Shown: in pieces, positions 19,371 to 26,419 of the stretch | Layout: every line of letters begins with the position of its first letter | Numbering within the stretch: the stretch's first letter is position 1 | NCBI GenBank assembly: GCA_014859095.1 | Contig: JACUUV010000032.1 | Location: 1 to 33,328, forward strand | Direction: 5' to 3' | DNA: 33,328 bases | From: Clostridia bacterium | GTDB lineage: Bacteria; Bacillota; Clostridia; Peptostreptococcales; Acidaminobacteraceae | Translations under genes and position numbers: made by a program | Notes under the pieces: model-generated | Told to the model about the DNA's origin: nothing | The model's database searches: none | The model's input: only the letters and a program-made list of their open reading frames with translations

Positions 19371-20244
19371 GAAAAGTGGATTGGGAAAAGGCCTTGGTGC
19401 ACTTATACCTACAGAGTCTATGCAAAATATTGAAAAGAACATCAATGAGCATGGAGAACTGATACAGGAAATAGATGTCAATCTCATTATTCCAAATAAA
19501 GATCAACCCCGTAAACATTTTGATCAGGAGAGAATTGCTTCACTTGGGGATTCCATATCGGAACATGGATTGCTGCAACCGATAGTTCTGAAGAGAAATG
19601 GCAGTTTTTATGAAATCATTGCAGGTGAAAGAAGATGGCGTGCCACAAAACACCTTGGTGTAAAGAAAATCGCTTCCATCATCAAAGATGTAGATGATTT
19701 TACGATAGCGCAGCTCGCTTTGATTGAAAATGTCCAGCGTGAGGATTTAAATCCAATAGAAGAAGCAATGGCTTATCATAAATTGATTGATGAATATAAG
19801 ATTACACAAGAAAAACTCAGCAAAATTGTTGGGAAAAGCAGATCTTATCTTACAAATACCATGAGATTGATGAAACTAGAAACTTTTATACAAGATGGTA
19901 TTGTAGAAGGGACGATCTCCAATGGTCATGGACGAGCTTTGCTAGCACTTGAAGAACCCAAGAAACGCAAGATGGCTTATGACAAGATTGTTTCTGAAGC
20001 CTTTAGTGTTCGTATGACTGAAGATTTGGTCAAAAATTTTGAAAAGTATTTCAAAGAGCGTACATCAGTAATTGCCAAGCCACATAATAAACTTAGGGAA
20101 ATTGTGAATTTGGAAGATGAACTTTCGATGTCTTTTGGCACCAAAGTTACTATTAAAGAAACACAAGGTAGAGGAAAAATCTTAATTGATTTTTATAATA
20201 TTGACGATTTAAATAGAATTATTGATTTGATCAATAAGCAATAA
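19360..20244 (+). CDS. parB: chromosome partitioning protein ParB/Spo0J
   Basis: A CTP-dependent DNA clamp that loads at parS, 294 residues. The N-terminus has KSGLGKGLGALIP, the short segment that stimulates ParA. The CTPase/arginine box is GERRWRATKHLG and the second conserved box is ENVQREDLNPIEEAMAYHKL. A helix-turn-helix (TQEKLSKIVGKSRSYLTNTMRL) reads parS. The last part is the dimerisation domain. Two perfect parS sites start one base after its stop codon. Confidence 0.96.
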   Translation: MSIKKSGLGKGLGALIPTESMQNIEKNINEHGELIQEIDVNLIIPNKDQPRKHFDQERIASLGDSISEHGLLQPIVLKRNGSFYEIIAGERRWRATKHLGVKKIASIIKDVDDFTIAQLALIENVQREDLNPIEEAMAYHKLIDEYKITQEKLSKIVGKSRSYLTNTMRLMKLETFIQDGIVEGTISNGHGRALLALEEPKKRKMAYDKIVSEAFSVRMTEDLVKNFEKYFKERTSVIAKPHNKLREIVNLEDELSMSFGTKVTIKETQGRGKILIDFYNIDDLNRIIDLINKQ

Positions 20245-20260
20245 TGTTTCACGTGAAACA
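20245..20260. promoter_or_regulatory. parS: parS site 1
   Basis: A perfect copy of the chromosomal parS palindrome TGTTTCACGTGAAACA directly after the parB stop. Its right half also forms the left arm of a terminator hairpin. Confidence 0.97.
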
Positions 20261-20288
20261 TAGTTCGGATTTTGAGCTATGTTTTTTT
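20253..20288 (+). terminator. parB terminator overlapping parS
   Basis: GAAACATAG (from parS 1) can pair with CTATGTTT, at least 8 base pairs, followed by a run of T that leads straight into parS 2. The terminator is thus built from and bounded by ParB binding sites. Confidence 0.65.
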
Positions 20289-20303
20289 GTTTCACGTGAA
20301 ACA
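20288..20303. promoter_or_regulatory. parS: parS site 2
   Basis: A second perfect TGTTTCACGTGAAACA, 43 bases from the first, about four helical turns, so both face the same side of the DNA. Confidence 0.97.
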
Positions 20304-20348
20304 TATATGTGTTACAATATAGAAAAGATGAGAATTGGAGCCATTAAT

Positions 20349-21242
20349 ATGAGAAAAATTGCAATTATAGTGAACCCGGTAGCAGGAAATGGCAAAACGA
20401 TCGATACACTTCCAATAATAAAAGATGTATTCAATAAATATAAAGATACAATAGAACTCAAAATTATGCTTTCAAAAAACAAAGGTGATGTAACGGCGCT
20501 AGCAAATACAATAAGTAAAGAAGGAATCAACGAGTTTATTGCTGTTGGGGGAGATGGAACACTATCTGAATTGATCAATGGACTTGATTATACATTAAAC
20601 ACAATATATAAAGTTGGGATAATCCCTTGGGGTACAGGTAACGATTTTATCAAATCGTTGAATAACGAAAAAAACATTGTTAAGATCCTAAATAATGTTG
20701 TAGAAAACAGACTCAGGATAATAGATCTTGGAAAAGTAAATGAACATTATTTTATAAATGTATGCTCTTTTGGAATTGATGGGCCAATCATAAGAGACAC
20801 CGAAAAACTTAAAAAGGTATTTCCTGGACACCCGGCATATTTGATCAGCACGTTAAAGTCAGGTCTTATATTTAAAGCACAACAAACAAAAGTAACTGTT
20901 GACGACCGTGAATATAAAGGCAATATGATATTGATTGCAGTAGGTAACGGAAAATACATTGGTGGTGGTATGAATGTTTGTCCTGATGCTAAAATCGATG
21001 ATGGACTATTCGAAGTTTGCCTGGTGAACAATGTTTCGAAATTGACATTCATGAAGGAAATCGGTAAAGTCTACAAAGGTCGGTTGGGAGAAGTTGAGGA
21101 AGTGATTTATGATCGAGGTAAAGAAATTTCCATACAAGTCGAAGGCATACAATATCAAATCAATGTGGACGGAAATCTAATCGGTACAACACCTTCCAAA
21201 ATTAGATTCTCAAAACACAAAATTTACGTATATGCAGATTAA
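20349..21242 (+). CDS. diacylglycerol/lipid kinase, DgkB/YegS family
   Basis: A 297-residue soluble lipid kinase of the DAGK catalytic family. VAGNGK (11-16) and VGGDGTLSELINGL (67-79) form the nucleotide site. IPWGTGNDFIKSL is the second conserved block. In Gram-positives DgkB-type enzymes recycle diacylglycerol to phosphatidic acid. A longer frame from 20244 is translated parS DNA (MFHVKH...) and is rejected. The ATG at 20349 has TTGGAG 8 bases upstream. No signal peptide or membrane segment is seen. The position after parS suggests its own promoter, which I cannot define. Confidence 0.88.
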   Translation: MRKIAIIVNPVAGNGKTIDTLPIIKDVFNKYKDTIELKIMLSKNKGDVTALANTISKEGINEFIAVGGDGTLSELINGLDYTLNTIYKVGIIPWGTGNDFIKSLNNEKNIVKILNNVVENRLRIIDLGKVNEHYFINVCSFGIDGPIIRDTEKLKKVFPGHPAYLISTLKSGLIFKAQQTKVTVDDREYKGNMILIAVGNGKYIGGGMNVCPDAKIDDGLFEVCLVNNVSKLTFMKEIGKVYKGRLGEVEEVIYDRGKEISIQVEGIQYQINVDGNLIGTTPSKIRFSKHKIYVYAD

Positions 21243-21353
21243 ATACCATATAATGGAATTTACAAGACGTCTAAATTATGAAAAAATTAAAATCTAATAC
21301 TAAGATTCGTCAAAACACAAAAAATCAATACAGAGAGAATATGAGGCTTTTTG

Positions 21354-22778
21354 ATGAGTACTATGAATTTAAGGGACGCGAAAAATCATTTTATTGAATC
21401 TGGTAGGTTGAATCGAAATGTGGTTAGAGATGACATTTCGATTTCTTGGTATAAATGCAGATTGAGTCAATTGTCTATTGATCATGATGGAGCCACTTGT
21501 CAGAACAGCAAAAAAACAAAATACAACAACAAGTTTGATCCGAGTTTCATTGATTACTTGGATTCTATAATTCCAGTTTCATATGATTTTGTCATCGCGG
21601 ATGAAAATCATAATGTCATTTATCGAAGAAATGATAATCATACTATAGAATCGATACAATGTATTGAAGAACATTGTATAGGTACAAATGCTGGTGCGCT
21701 TGTACTAAAAACAGGTGTAGAACAAATTGTGATGAAGCATGAACATTATCTCAACACATGGTCTGAACTTTATTCATATGGAATTCCAATACGTGAAGAA
21801 GATAATCTCGTTGGAGCAATAATGTTGATAGCCAGTTTTCAGCCAACGGAAATCGAGATCAAGATTATTAAGGAAAAAATGAAACAGTTTGAAAAGCGTA
21901 GAACCAAGACGGTAGAAACTGAAATTAAAGAACTGCACTTTGAAGATTACTTTGTATATCCTGAAGGGTATAAGGAGTCATTCATTCAGAGTTTAAATAG
22001 ACTTTCAGTAATCAATACACCGGTAATGATTATGGGTGAAAGAGGGGCAGGCAAAACGACACTCTCATGGTATTTATGTCTGACCAATGGATTATCACCA
22101 TATTTCATTAATGGGAAGAACATTCCGAGAATAATGGAATCAGAGATTATAAAAAAAGCACTGTATCAATATGATACAATTGTAATAGAGAATTTTGAAG
22201 TTCTCACACCTGAGAACAAACAGTTGTTAACTGCTTACACTGAAGAAAAAATTATCAGTAAAACAAGTGAAAAATATAGTAATTACAGTGCACACAACAT
22301 TATTTTGACAACTGATTACACTACTGAAGAACAATGTGATAAAATAGATGTGAAGTTGATGAGTAGATTTTCAGTAAATGCTGTTAAACTTAAGAATCTG
22401 AATGCATTCAAATATGAGTTCAAGTCTTTATTGATCAAAATACTGGATCGATACGAACTACGTATTACTGATGATGCCGCTGAAGTCGTTGCTAAAAATA
22501 GTGAGATCAAAACTTTTCGAGACTTGTCAGAGTATATTGAAAAGTTGAAATATAAGCATATAGAGAATCGAAGCGTTGACGTTGCGGATCTGATTTATAG
22601 AAAAGAAACCATTATGCATTCATTGGAAGAGCAAGAAAAACAGTATGTCAGTTATGTATATGAACGAATGGATAGCAATATTTCAGCCACTGCGGAGGTC
22701 CTTAAAATAGGTAGAAGCACATTGTACCGAAAGCTTGAAAAGTATCAAATCGATACAACTAAGCAAAATTCAAAATGA
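21354..22778 (+). CDS. GAF / AAA+ / Fis-type transcription regulator lacking the sigma-54 loop
   Basis: A 474-residue regulator resembling AcoR-type enhancer-binding proteins. The N-terminus has the family pattern ISISWYKCRLS, then a GAF-like sensor (about 68-165, with CIEEHCIGTNAGALVLKTG). The AAA+ part has Walker A GERGAGKT (228-235). However, the segment from PYFINGKNIP to TIVIENFEVL is short, and the GAFTGA loop that contacts sigma-54 is absent. The Walker B region is weak (IVIENFE). A Fis-type helix-turn-helix closes the protein (SATAEVLKIGRSTLYRKLEKY). It probably acts on ordinary promoters or as a repressor. ATG at 21354 with GAGG upstream. Confidence 0.75.
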   Translation: MSTMNLRDAKNHFIESGRLNRNVVRDDISISWYKCRLSQLSIDHDGATCQNSKKTKYNNKFDPSFIDYLDSIIPVSYDFVIADENHNVIYRRNDNHTIESIQCIEEHCIGTNAGALVLKTGVEQIVMKHEHYLNTWSELYSYGIPIREEDNLVGAIMLIASFQPTEIEIKIIKEKMKQFEKRRTKTVETEIKELHFEDYFVYPEGYKESFIQSLNRLSVINTPVMIMGERGAGKTTLSWYLCLTNGLSPYFINGKNIPRIMESEIIKKALYQYDTIVIENFEVLTPENKQLLTAYTEEKIISKTSEKYSNYSAHNIILTTDYTTEEQCDKIDVKLMSRFSVNAVKLKNLNAFKYEFKSLLIKILDRYELRITDDAAEVVAKNSEIKTFRDLSEYIEKLKYKHIENRSVDVADLIYRKETIMHSLEEQEKQYVSYVYERMDSNISATAEVLKIGRSTLYRKLEKYQIDTTKQNSK

Positions 22779-22808
22779 TGCAGCAATATAGATGTCTTAT
22801 ATTGATAC

Positions 22809-22839
22809 AGTGTCCAGTGATCAGATTGGACACTTTTTT
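22809..22839 (+). terminator. terminator after the GAF/AAA+ regulator
   Basis: AGTGTCCA (22809-22816) pairs perfectly with TGGACACT (22827-22834), followed by six T. Another perfect 7-bp hairpin (CAATATA/TATATTG, 22784-22804) lies just before it. Confidence 0.88.
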
Positions 22840-23111
22840 ATATGTTTTCTAATTTCATTATAATACAAAATATATTACACAGTCTTTAATCACTTTGATT
22901 AAAACGATATGTGTAAATGTGTTTACAACAAACAATTGTTTCACATTTTACTGTAAACCCATACAGTTTTACCGTGAAAGGGTTCTTATATAACGTATAG
23001 ATGTTATATATTTTCAAATATATCGTTTATAAAATAACATTTGAATAGTAAAGATTTTTTATGTAGAATAGAAAAGAGAAGAAGAAAGCTTAAATCAAGC
23101 GAATTAGGACA
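22840..23111. other. AT-rich intergenic stretch with several inverted repeats
   Basis: No gene is visible. Inverted repeats are TTTAATC/GATTAAA (22885-22903), TGTAAA/TTTACA (22912-22927), TTTACTGTAAA (22947-22957) facing ACAGTTTTAC (22963-22972), TATATAAC/GTTATATA (22987-23010) and ATATATTT/AAATATAT (23006-23023). The 8-mer TTTACTGT at 22947-22954 returns in the palindrome at 23112-23133. The stretch is probably a regulatory region for the operon that follows. Confidence 0.55.
23041..23069 (+). promoter_or_regulatory. promoter of the HTH/coiled-coil/OmpA operon
   Basis: TTGAAT (23041-23046) and TAGAAT (23064-23069) are 17 bases apart, each one or two mismatches from the sigma-A consensus. 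The leader to the first start codon is about 77 bases and contains the 22-bp palindrome. Confidence 0.6.
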
Positions 23112-23133
23112 TTAACAGTAAATTTACTGTTAA
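23112..23133. repeat. perfect 22-bp palindrome, likely operator
   Basis: The left half TTAACAGTAAA (23112-23122) is exactly complementary to the right half (23123-23133). It lies between the candidate promoter and the GGGGGTGA ribosome binding site of the next gene. It could be an operator for the helix-turn-helix proteins of the operon, or an RNA hairpin near the ribosome binding site. Confidence 0.75.
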
Positions 23134-23152
23134 CTGTTGGGGGTGATTGATA

Positions 23153-23599
23153 TTGTATAAAGTCAGTGAAGTTGCTGAATTGATGGGTGTAGAAAAAACC
23201 GAGATATTTGAAAAGATGATCACGCACAAGACATTGATCGATCCCAACATCCATAAAAAAGATGGAGTAACCTATTTTGATGAACGGGGATTGGAGATTC
23301 TGAGGACGTTGTTTTCTAAAGACATATCGAATTCACTTGGAGAATTCAATAGTTTGAAATCGGAACAGAACAATGATCCCACAAAGAAAAACAGACCTTT
23401 ATCCAAATTTGAAAGAGACAAAAAAATCTTAATCGATAAAATGGACATTTTAAAGAATGAACTGATGAATTTGGATATGGAACTGAAGCTCAAAGACGAA
23501 ATGATTATCAAGTATCAGGTCAAAGTGAATGAAGATATAGAAGCTTTGAATCGATTTCAGTATGCATTGCTTAAAAAAATAGAAAGAATTGTGGAGTGA
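23153..23599 (+). CDS. MerR-like HTH and coiled-coil protein, paralogue 1
   Basis: A 148-residue protein of no assigned function. Residues 1-55 look like a MerR-type winged helix-turn-helix (YKVSEVAELMGVEKTEIFEKM, then IHKKDGVTYFDERGLEIL). Residues about 85-148 are charged and heptad-like, predicted coiled coil, with LKLKDEMIIKYQ. The next gene encodes a clear paralogue with the same layout. The plan recalls RacA (MerR-like domain plus coiled coil, anchors origins) and RocS/DUF536 proteins, but I cannot prove kinship. The start is taken as TTG at 23153, which aligns with the paralogue (MYKVSEVA against MYRVIEVA) and sits 7 bases after GGGGGTGA. TTG at 23147 is an alternative. Confidence 0.7.
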   Translation: MYKVSEVAELMGVEKTEIFEKMITHKTLIDPNIHKKDGVTYFDERGLEILRTLFSKDISNSLGEFNSLKSEQNNDPTKKNRPLSKFERDKKILIDKMDILKNELMNLDMELKLKDEMIIKYQVKVNEDIEALNRFQYALLKKIERIVE

Positions 23600-23603
23600 G
23601 CGC

Positions 23604-23993
23604 ATGTATCGTGTCATAGAAGTAGCTAAGATGTTGGGTGTGAGCAAAGTCACCATTTATAAAAAAGTGAATAAGAACAAAAAACTTTTAAAAAACCACA
23701 TTCATACCAGAAGCAACATAACTTACATAGACGATGTGGGTGTGCAAATCATAAAAGAGACCATAGAAGTTTCTTCAAGCGGTTTACAAAACGACAACAA
23801 TGATATTTCTGAAATCAAAAATGAAGTTTTGGAGGATCTCACAAAAGCTATTGAAATCCTCAATCATCAGATCCACGTCAAAAAAGAGCAGATCAATATT
23901 AAAGATGAAATCATTGACAATTATAAGACATTGATCAAAAGCAATAGAGGTAAACTGCAATATCTTGAAAACAAATTAAATGAAGTCAATTAG
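23604..23993 (+). CDS. MerR-like HTH and coiled-coil protein, paralogue 2
   Basis: A 129-residue protein with the same plan as its upstream neighbour. The helix-turn-helix is MYRVIEVAKMLGVSKVTIYKKV. The wing-like HTRSNITYIDDVGVQII follows, then a linker and a predicted coiled coil (about 75-129) with INIKDEIIDNYKTLI. The pairs VxEVAxxxGVxK and KDExIxxY are shared by both proteins, so they arose by duplication and may form heterodimers. The ATG at 23604 follows GGAG by 7 bases, and only 4 bases separate it from gene 1. Its stop overlaps the AGGAGGG of gene 3. The function is unknown; DNA binding is inferred from the fold. Confidence 0.72.
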   Translation: MYRVIEVAKMLGVSKVTIYKKVNKNKKLLKNHIHTRSNITYIDDVGVQIIKETIEVSSSGLQNDNNDISEIKNEVLEDLTKAIEILNHQIHVKKEQINIKDEIIDNYKTLIKSNRGKLQYLENKLNEVN

Positions 23994-24005
23994 GAGGGTT
24001 AAGCT

Positions 24006-24698
24006 GTGGTACCTAAAAAATCAATTTTCGAGAAAATGGGTTTAATAGAACCTAAAATTACTGAAAAGAAAGAAGAAATTATTGAAATCGAGACTCAAAC
24101 TGAAAATATTCCTGATCCAGAACATGTTCCTGATTTAAGAAATTTGGATTTTGAGGAACAAAAACCTATATTTGAAGAGAGTTTCAAATCTAAAGAAGAA
24201 GAAGAAGAAGAAGAACCAGTCAGTACACCTAATGAAATCAGCGACAAACTGGACCTGATCATTGGAGCTTACGAGAAAAACAAAATGCTGACTATCGATG
24301 AGATTTATAGAAATGCTCACTTGGATTCTGAAGTCAAAAAGACTATTTTTATGACAGATGTTTATTTAAAGGCGATTCCTGAGAATTTGCCTCTGGATAT
24401 CAAAAGGGAAACAGTACTTAATATCATGAAGGTTTCAAATATCGGACTTGATGATTTACTGAATGATGCCTACAAAAGAATTGACTCACTGAACACTGTA
24501 CTAGAAGAGACTGTTGCAACTACCCAAGAGGTATTTGATAGGAATGACACTACAATTCGCGAACTTGAAAAGCGAATTGAAGACCTGAAGGATGTCAACA
24601 AAAACCGAAAGAAGTTCCAGGAAGACCAAAACACTATGATTGAGTATGAAATTCAAAAGATAATAAACTTAGTCGAATTCGTCAAACCAAAGAAGTAG
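24006..24698 (+). CDS. acidic coiled-coil protein of unknown function
   Basis: A 230-residue soluble protein I do not recognise. Residues 1-80 are acidic and probably disordered, with a run of seven glutamates (about 63-69) coded by a GAA repeat. Residues about 85-155 look helical and globular (DLIIGAYEKNKMLTIDEIYRN, LPLDIKRETVLNIMKVSN). Residues about 156-220 are predicted coiled coil (NTVLEETVATTQEVFDRN, RELEKRIEDLKDVNKNRK). The start is GTG at 24006, fixed by AGGAGGG at 23992-23998. It lies between the two DNA-binding proteins and the membrane protein, 4 bases before the latter, so an adaptor role is possible but unproven. Confidence 0.7.
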   Translation: MVPKKSIFEKMGLIEPKITEKKEEIIEIETQTENIPDPEHVPDLRNLDFEEQKPIFEESFKSKEEEEEEEPVSTPNEISDKLDLIIGAYEKNKMLTIDEIYRNAHLDSEVKKTIFMTDVYLKAIPENLPLDIKRETVLNIMKVSNIGLDDLLNDAYKRIDSLNTVLEETVATTQEVFDRNDTTIRELEKRIEDLKDVNKNRKKFQEDQNTMIEYEIQKIINLVEFVKPKK

Positions 24699-24702
24699 CG
24701 AT

Positions 24703-25329
24703 ATGACTCAGTACAAATTAACCACGAGAGGGAAAGTTGTGCTTGGAATTTTTGTCTTCTTGATTGTGGTATTCATGATTAAAGGTGGAATTTATATCAG
24801 TGAACACAACAAAGCCACTGAAGCGATTGTGCCTGAAGAGATAAATCCCGATGTCGAAACCGCTCCGGTAGAATCACCAGTGACGGAAATGCCTGACCCT
24901 GTTGTGACTCCTGAAGATCTGGAAACTGAAAAAATCTATTCTATTGAAATGCTAGAAGACATGAAGTTGATGTTGTTCGTTTTCTATTTTGAAAAAGGCC
25001 AATCAGATTTGAATGAAGATTCTCTTGAGCAATTTGATATTCTTATGGAGGTTCTTAGCGCTTATCCTGAGGAGCCAATAGTGATAGAAGGTCATGTCAA
25101 TGGTTATCCGAATTTCGCCCAAACGGAGGAGAATTTAGTGCTCAGTGGAAAGCGAAGTCAGGCCGTTGCGGAATATTTAATAGACAGGGGTATTGAAAAC
25201 TCTAGAATAACGGTGTATAATTTTGGTTCAGAGGTTCCTTATATCAGACAAAGTGTGTTACAACATCAAAACGATCGTGTAACCGTATATTTTAAGAATC
25301 ACTTCACAAATGGTGATCTTAACAAGTAG
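24703..25329 (+). CDS. membrane-anchored OmpA/MotB-like protein
   Basis: A 208-residue protein with a single N-terminal membrane helix (about 12-32) after a short basic cytoplasmic start. A Pro/Glu-rich extracellular linker (36-77) follows, then an OmpA/MotB-type domain (about 90-197). The domain shows YFEKGQSDLNEDSL, IVIEGHVNG (128-134), LSGKRSQAVAEYLIDRGI and ITVYNFGS. The arginine of the LSxxR motif (Arg151) is kept, but the usual GHTD aspartate is replaced by Asn133, so peptidoglycan binding may be altered. There is no MotA-like partner nearby and no stator-type plug. The Shine-Dalgarno is weak, suggesting coupling to gene 3. Confidence 0.75.
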   Translation: MTQYKLTTRGKVVLGIFVFLIVVFMIKGGIYISEHNKATEAIVPEEINPDVETAPVESPVTEMPDPVVTPEDLETEKIYSIEMLEDMKLMLFVFYFEKGQSDLNEDSLEQFDILMEVLSAYPEEPIVIEGHVNGYPNFAQTEENLVLSGKRSQAVAEYLIDRGIENSRITVYNFGSEVPYIRQSVLQHQNDRVTVYFKNHFTNGDLNK

Positions 25330-25335
25330 ACCATT

Positions 25336-25411
25336 GCACTCGTAGCTCAGTGGATAGAGCAACCGCCTCCTAAGCGGTAGGTCGGAAGTTCAAGTCTTCT
25401 CGGGTGCGCCA
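25336..25411 (+). tRNA. tRNA-Arg (anticodon CCT)
   Basis: A 76-base cloverleaf: acceptor GCACTCG/CGGGTGC with one G-U pair, anticodon arm ACCGC-CTCCTAA-GCGGT with CCT at the anticodon, T arm with GTTCAAGTC, and an encoded CCA end (25409-25411). It reads AGG codons. Confidence 0.95.
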
Positions 25412-25419
25412 GTAAATGC

Positions 25420-25452
25420 AAGGTTAGAGAATAAAACTTCTCTAGCCTTTTT
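25420..25452 (+). terminator. terminator after tRNA-Arg
   Basis: AAGGTTAGAGAA (25420-25431) pairs with TTCTCTAGCCTT (25438-25449) with one G-U pair, followed by T residues. It ends the operon plus tRNA unit before tadA. Confidence 0.85.
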
Positions 25453-25471
25453 CTATTTTTAGGGAGGCAAC

Positions 25472-25921
25472 ATGAACAAATCAGAATATTTTATGGGTGA
25501 GGCACTAAAGGAAGCGGAAAAAGCGCTTGTCTTCAATGAAGTTCCAATTGGAGCAGTTATTGTATATAAAGATAGAATTATCGGTAGAGGTTACAATACT
25601 AGAGAAAGCGATGAATGTGCAGTTTCACATGCTGAGATCAACGCTATCCGGGAGGCCTCCAAAAGCATGGGTGGATGGCGTTTGACAGACTGCGACATCT
25701 ATGTTACAATAGAGCCCTGCCCTATGTGTTGTGGGGCTATTTATCAGTCCAGAATCAGGTCCGTCAAGTACGGAGCAAACGACTATAAAGCAGGTGCGTG
25801 CGGCTCAATTTTTAATCTTTTTGAAATGAAGGGACTCAATCATTACGCTGAAATAGAATCTGGGATTTTGGAAGAGGAATGCAAGTCTATATTAAGAGCA
25901 TTCTTCAAAAGTAGGAGATAA
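25472..25921 (+). CDS. tadA: tRNA-specific adenosine deaminase TadA
   Basis: A zinc enzyme that converts wobble A34 to inosine in tRNA-Arg(ACG), 149 residues. The zinc and catalytic residues are in HAE (53-55) and PCPMC (Cys83, Cys86). The pattern VPIGAVIV near the start is typical. The ATG at 25472 follows AGGGAGG closely. It lies between tRNA-Arg and tRNA-Ser genes, but the neighbouring tRNA-Arg has a CCT anticodon and is not its substrate. The tadA next to tRNA-Ser and SRP RNA arrangement is common in Firmicutes. Confidence 0.94.
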   Translation: MNKSEYFMGEALKEAEKALVFNEVPIGAVIVYKDRIIGRGYNTRESDECAVSHAEINAIREASKSMGGWRLTDCDIYVTIEPCPMCCGAIYQSRIRSVKYGANDYKAGACGSIFNLFEMKGLNHYAEIESGILEEECKSILRAFFKSRR

Positions 25922-25928
25922 ATAATAT

Positions 25929-26017
25929 GGAGAGATGTCCGAGTTGGCTAAGGGGCACGCCTGGAAAGCGTGTAAGGCCGCAAGGCCCCGCGGGTTCGAG
26001 TCCCGCTCTCTCCGCCA
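25929..26017 (+). tRNA. tRNA-Ser (anticodon GGA)
   Basis: An 89-base tRNA with a long variable arm (type II). The acceptor is GGAGAGA/TCTCTCC, the anticodon loop CTGGAAA has GGA, the T arm has GGGTTCGAGTCCC, and the CCA end is encoded. It reads TCC and TCT codons. Confidence 0.96.
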
Positions 26018-26030
26018 GTTGATCATCTAT

Positions 26031-26296
26031 GCCGTGCTAGATGGGGAGGTAGCGGTGCCTTGTAACCTGCAATCCGCTATAGCAGGGTCGATGCTCAGTC
26101 GAGGGCGTCCATTGTGGGGTCTGCTCCGAGAAAGTGATGTTGATAATTGGGTCCCGCGCAATAGGTACTTGTGAACCCCGTCAGATCCGGAAGGAAGCAG
26201 CGGTAAGCTTGAACATCTATGTGCCGCGGGGGTTCCTGATTTGAGTCAACTACTCGGGTTACGCTTATAATGGTATTTCGAAACTGAGTGCACGGC
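26031..26296 (+). ncRNA. ffs: signal recognition particle RNA (large Firmicutes type)
   Basis: The ends GCCGTGC (26031-26037) and GCACGGC (26290-26296) pair. The 5' part carries the Alu-like GGGGAGGTAGCGGTGCC block, and the S domain has the Ffh-binding hairpin CCGGAAGGAAGCAGCGG (about 26187-26203). The length of 266 bases matches the roughly 270-base scRNA of Bacillus rather than the 114-base 4.5S RNA. It targets membrane and secreted proteins together with Ffh. A frame across it is not a gene. Confidence 0.93.
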
Positions 26297-26305
26297 GTAA
26301 TTAAG

Positions 26306-26340
26306 AAATCATCATTCTTTAATCAGAGTGATGATTTTTT
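26306..26340 (+). terminator. SRP RNA terminator
   Basis: AAATCATCATTCT pairs with AGAGTGATGATTT (13 pairs, one G-U) around a short loop and runs into T residues. Confidence 0.88.
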
Positions 26341-26356
26341 ATTTTGTCAAAGAAGG

Positions 26357-26385
26357 TTTTCATTTAGGACATAATCGAATATAAT
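26357..26385 (+). promoter_or_regulatory. promoter of the tandem HD-domain genes
   Basis: TTTTCA (26357-26362) and TATAAT (26380-26385) are 17 bases apart. The leader is about 30 bases. This promoter may also serve dnaX-ybaB-recR. Confidence 0.6.
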
Positions 26386-26419
26386 TTTACTAAGGGTATT
26401 ATTTGGGGGGTGAGAGGAC

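Noticed and set aside
20244-20348. N-terminal extension of the lipid kinase frame beginning MFHVKH
   Set aside because: This is a translation of the two parS sites. The kinase family start and a ribosome binding site fit the ATG at 20349.
24193-24216. GAA trinucleotide repeat in the acidic coiled-coil gene, considered as a phase-variation tract
   Set aside because: Changes in units of three keep the frame, and the repeat simply codes a glutamate run in an acidic region.
25935-26174. 79-residue frame over tRNA-Ser and the SRP RNA
   Set aside because: It runs through two RNA genes, has no ribosome binding site and no protein-like pattern.
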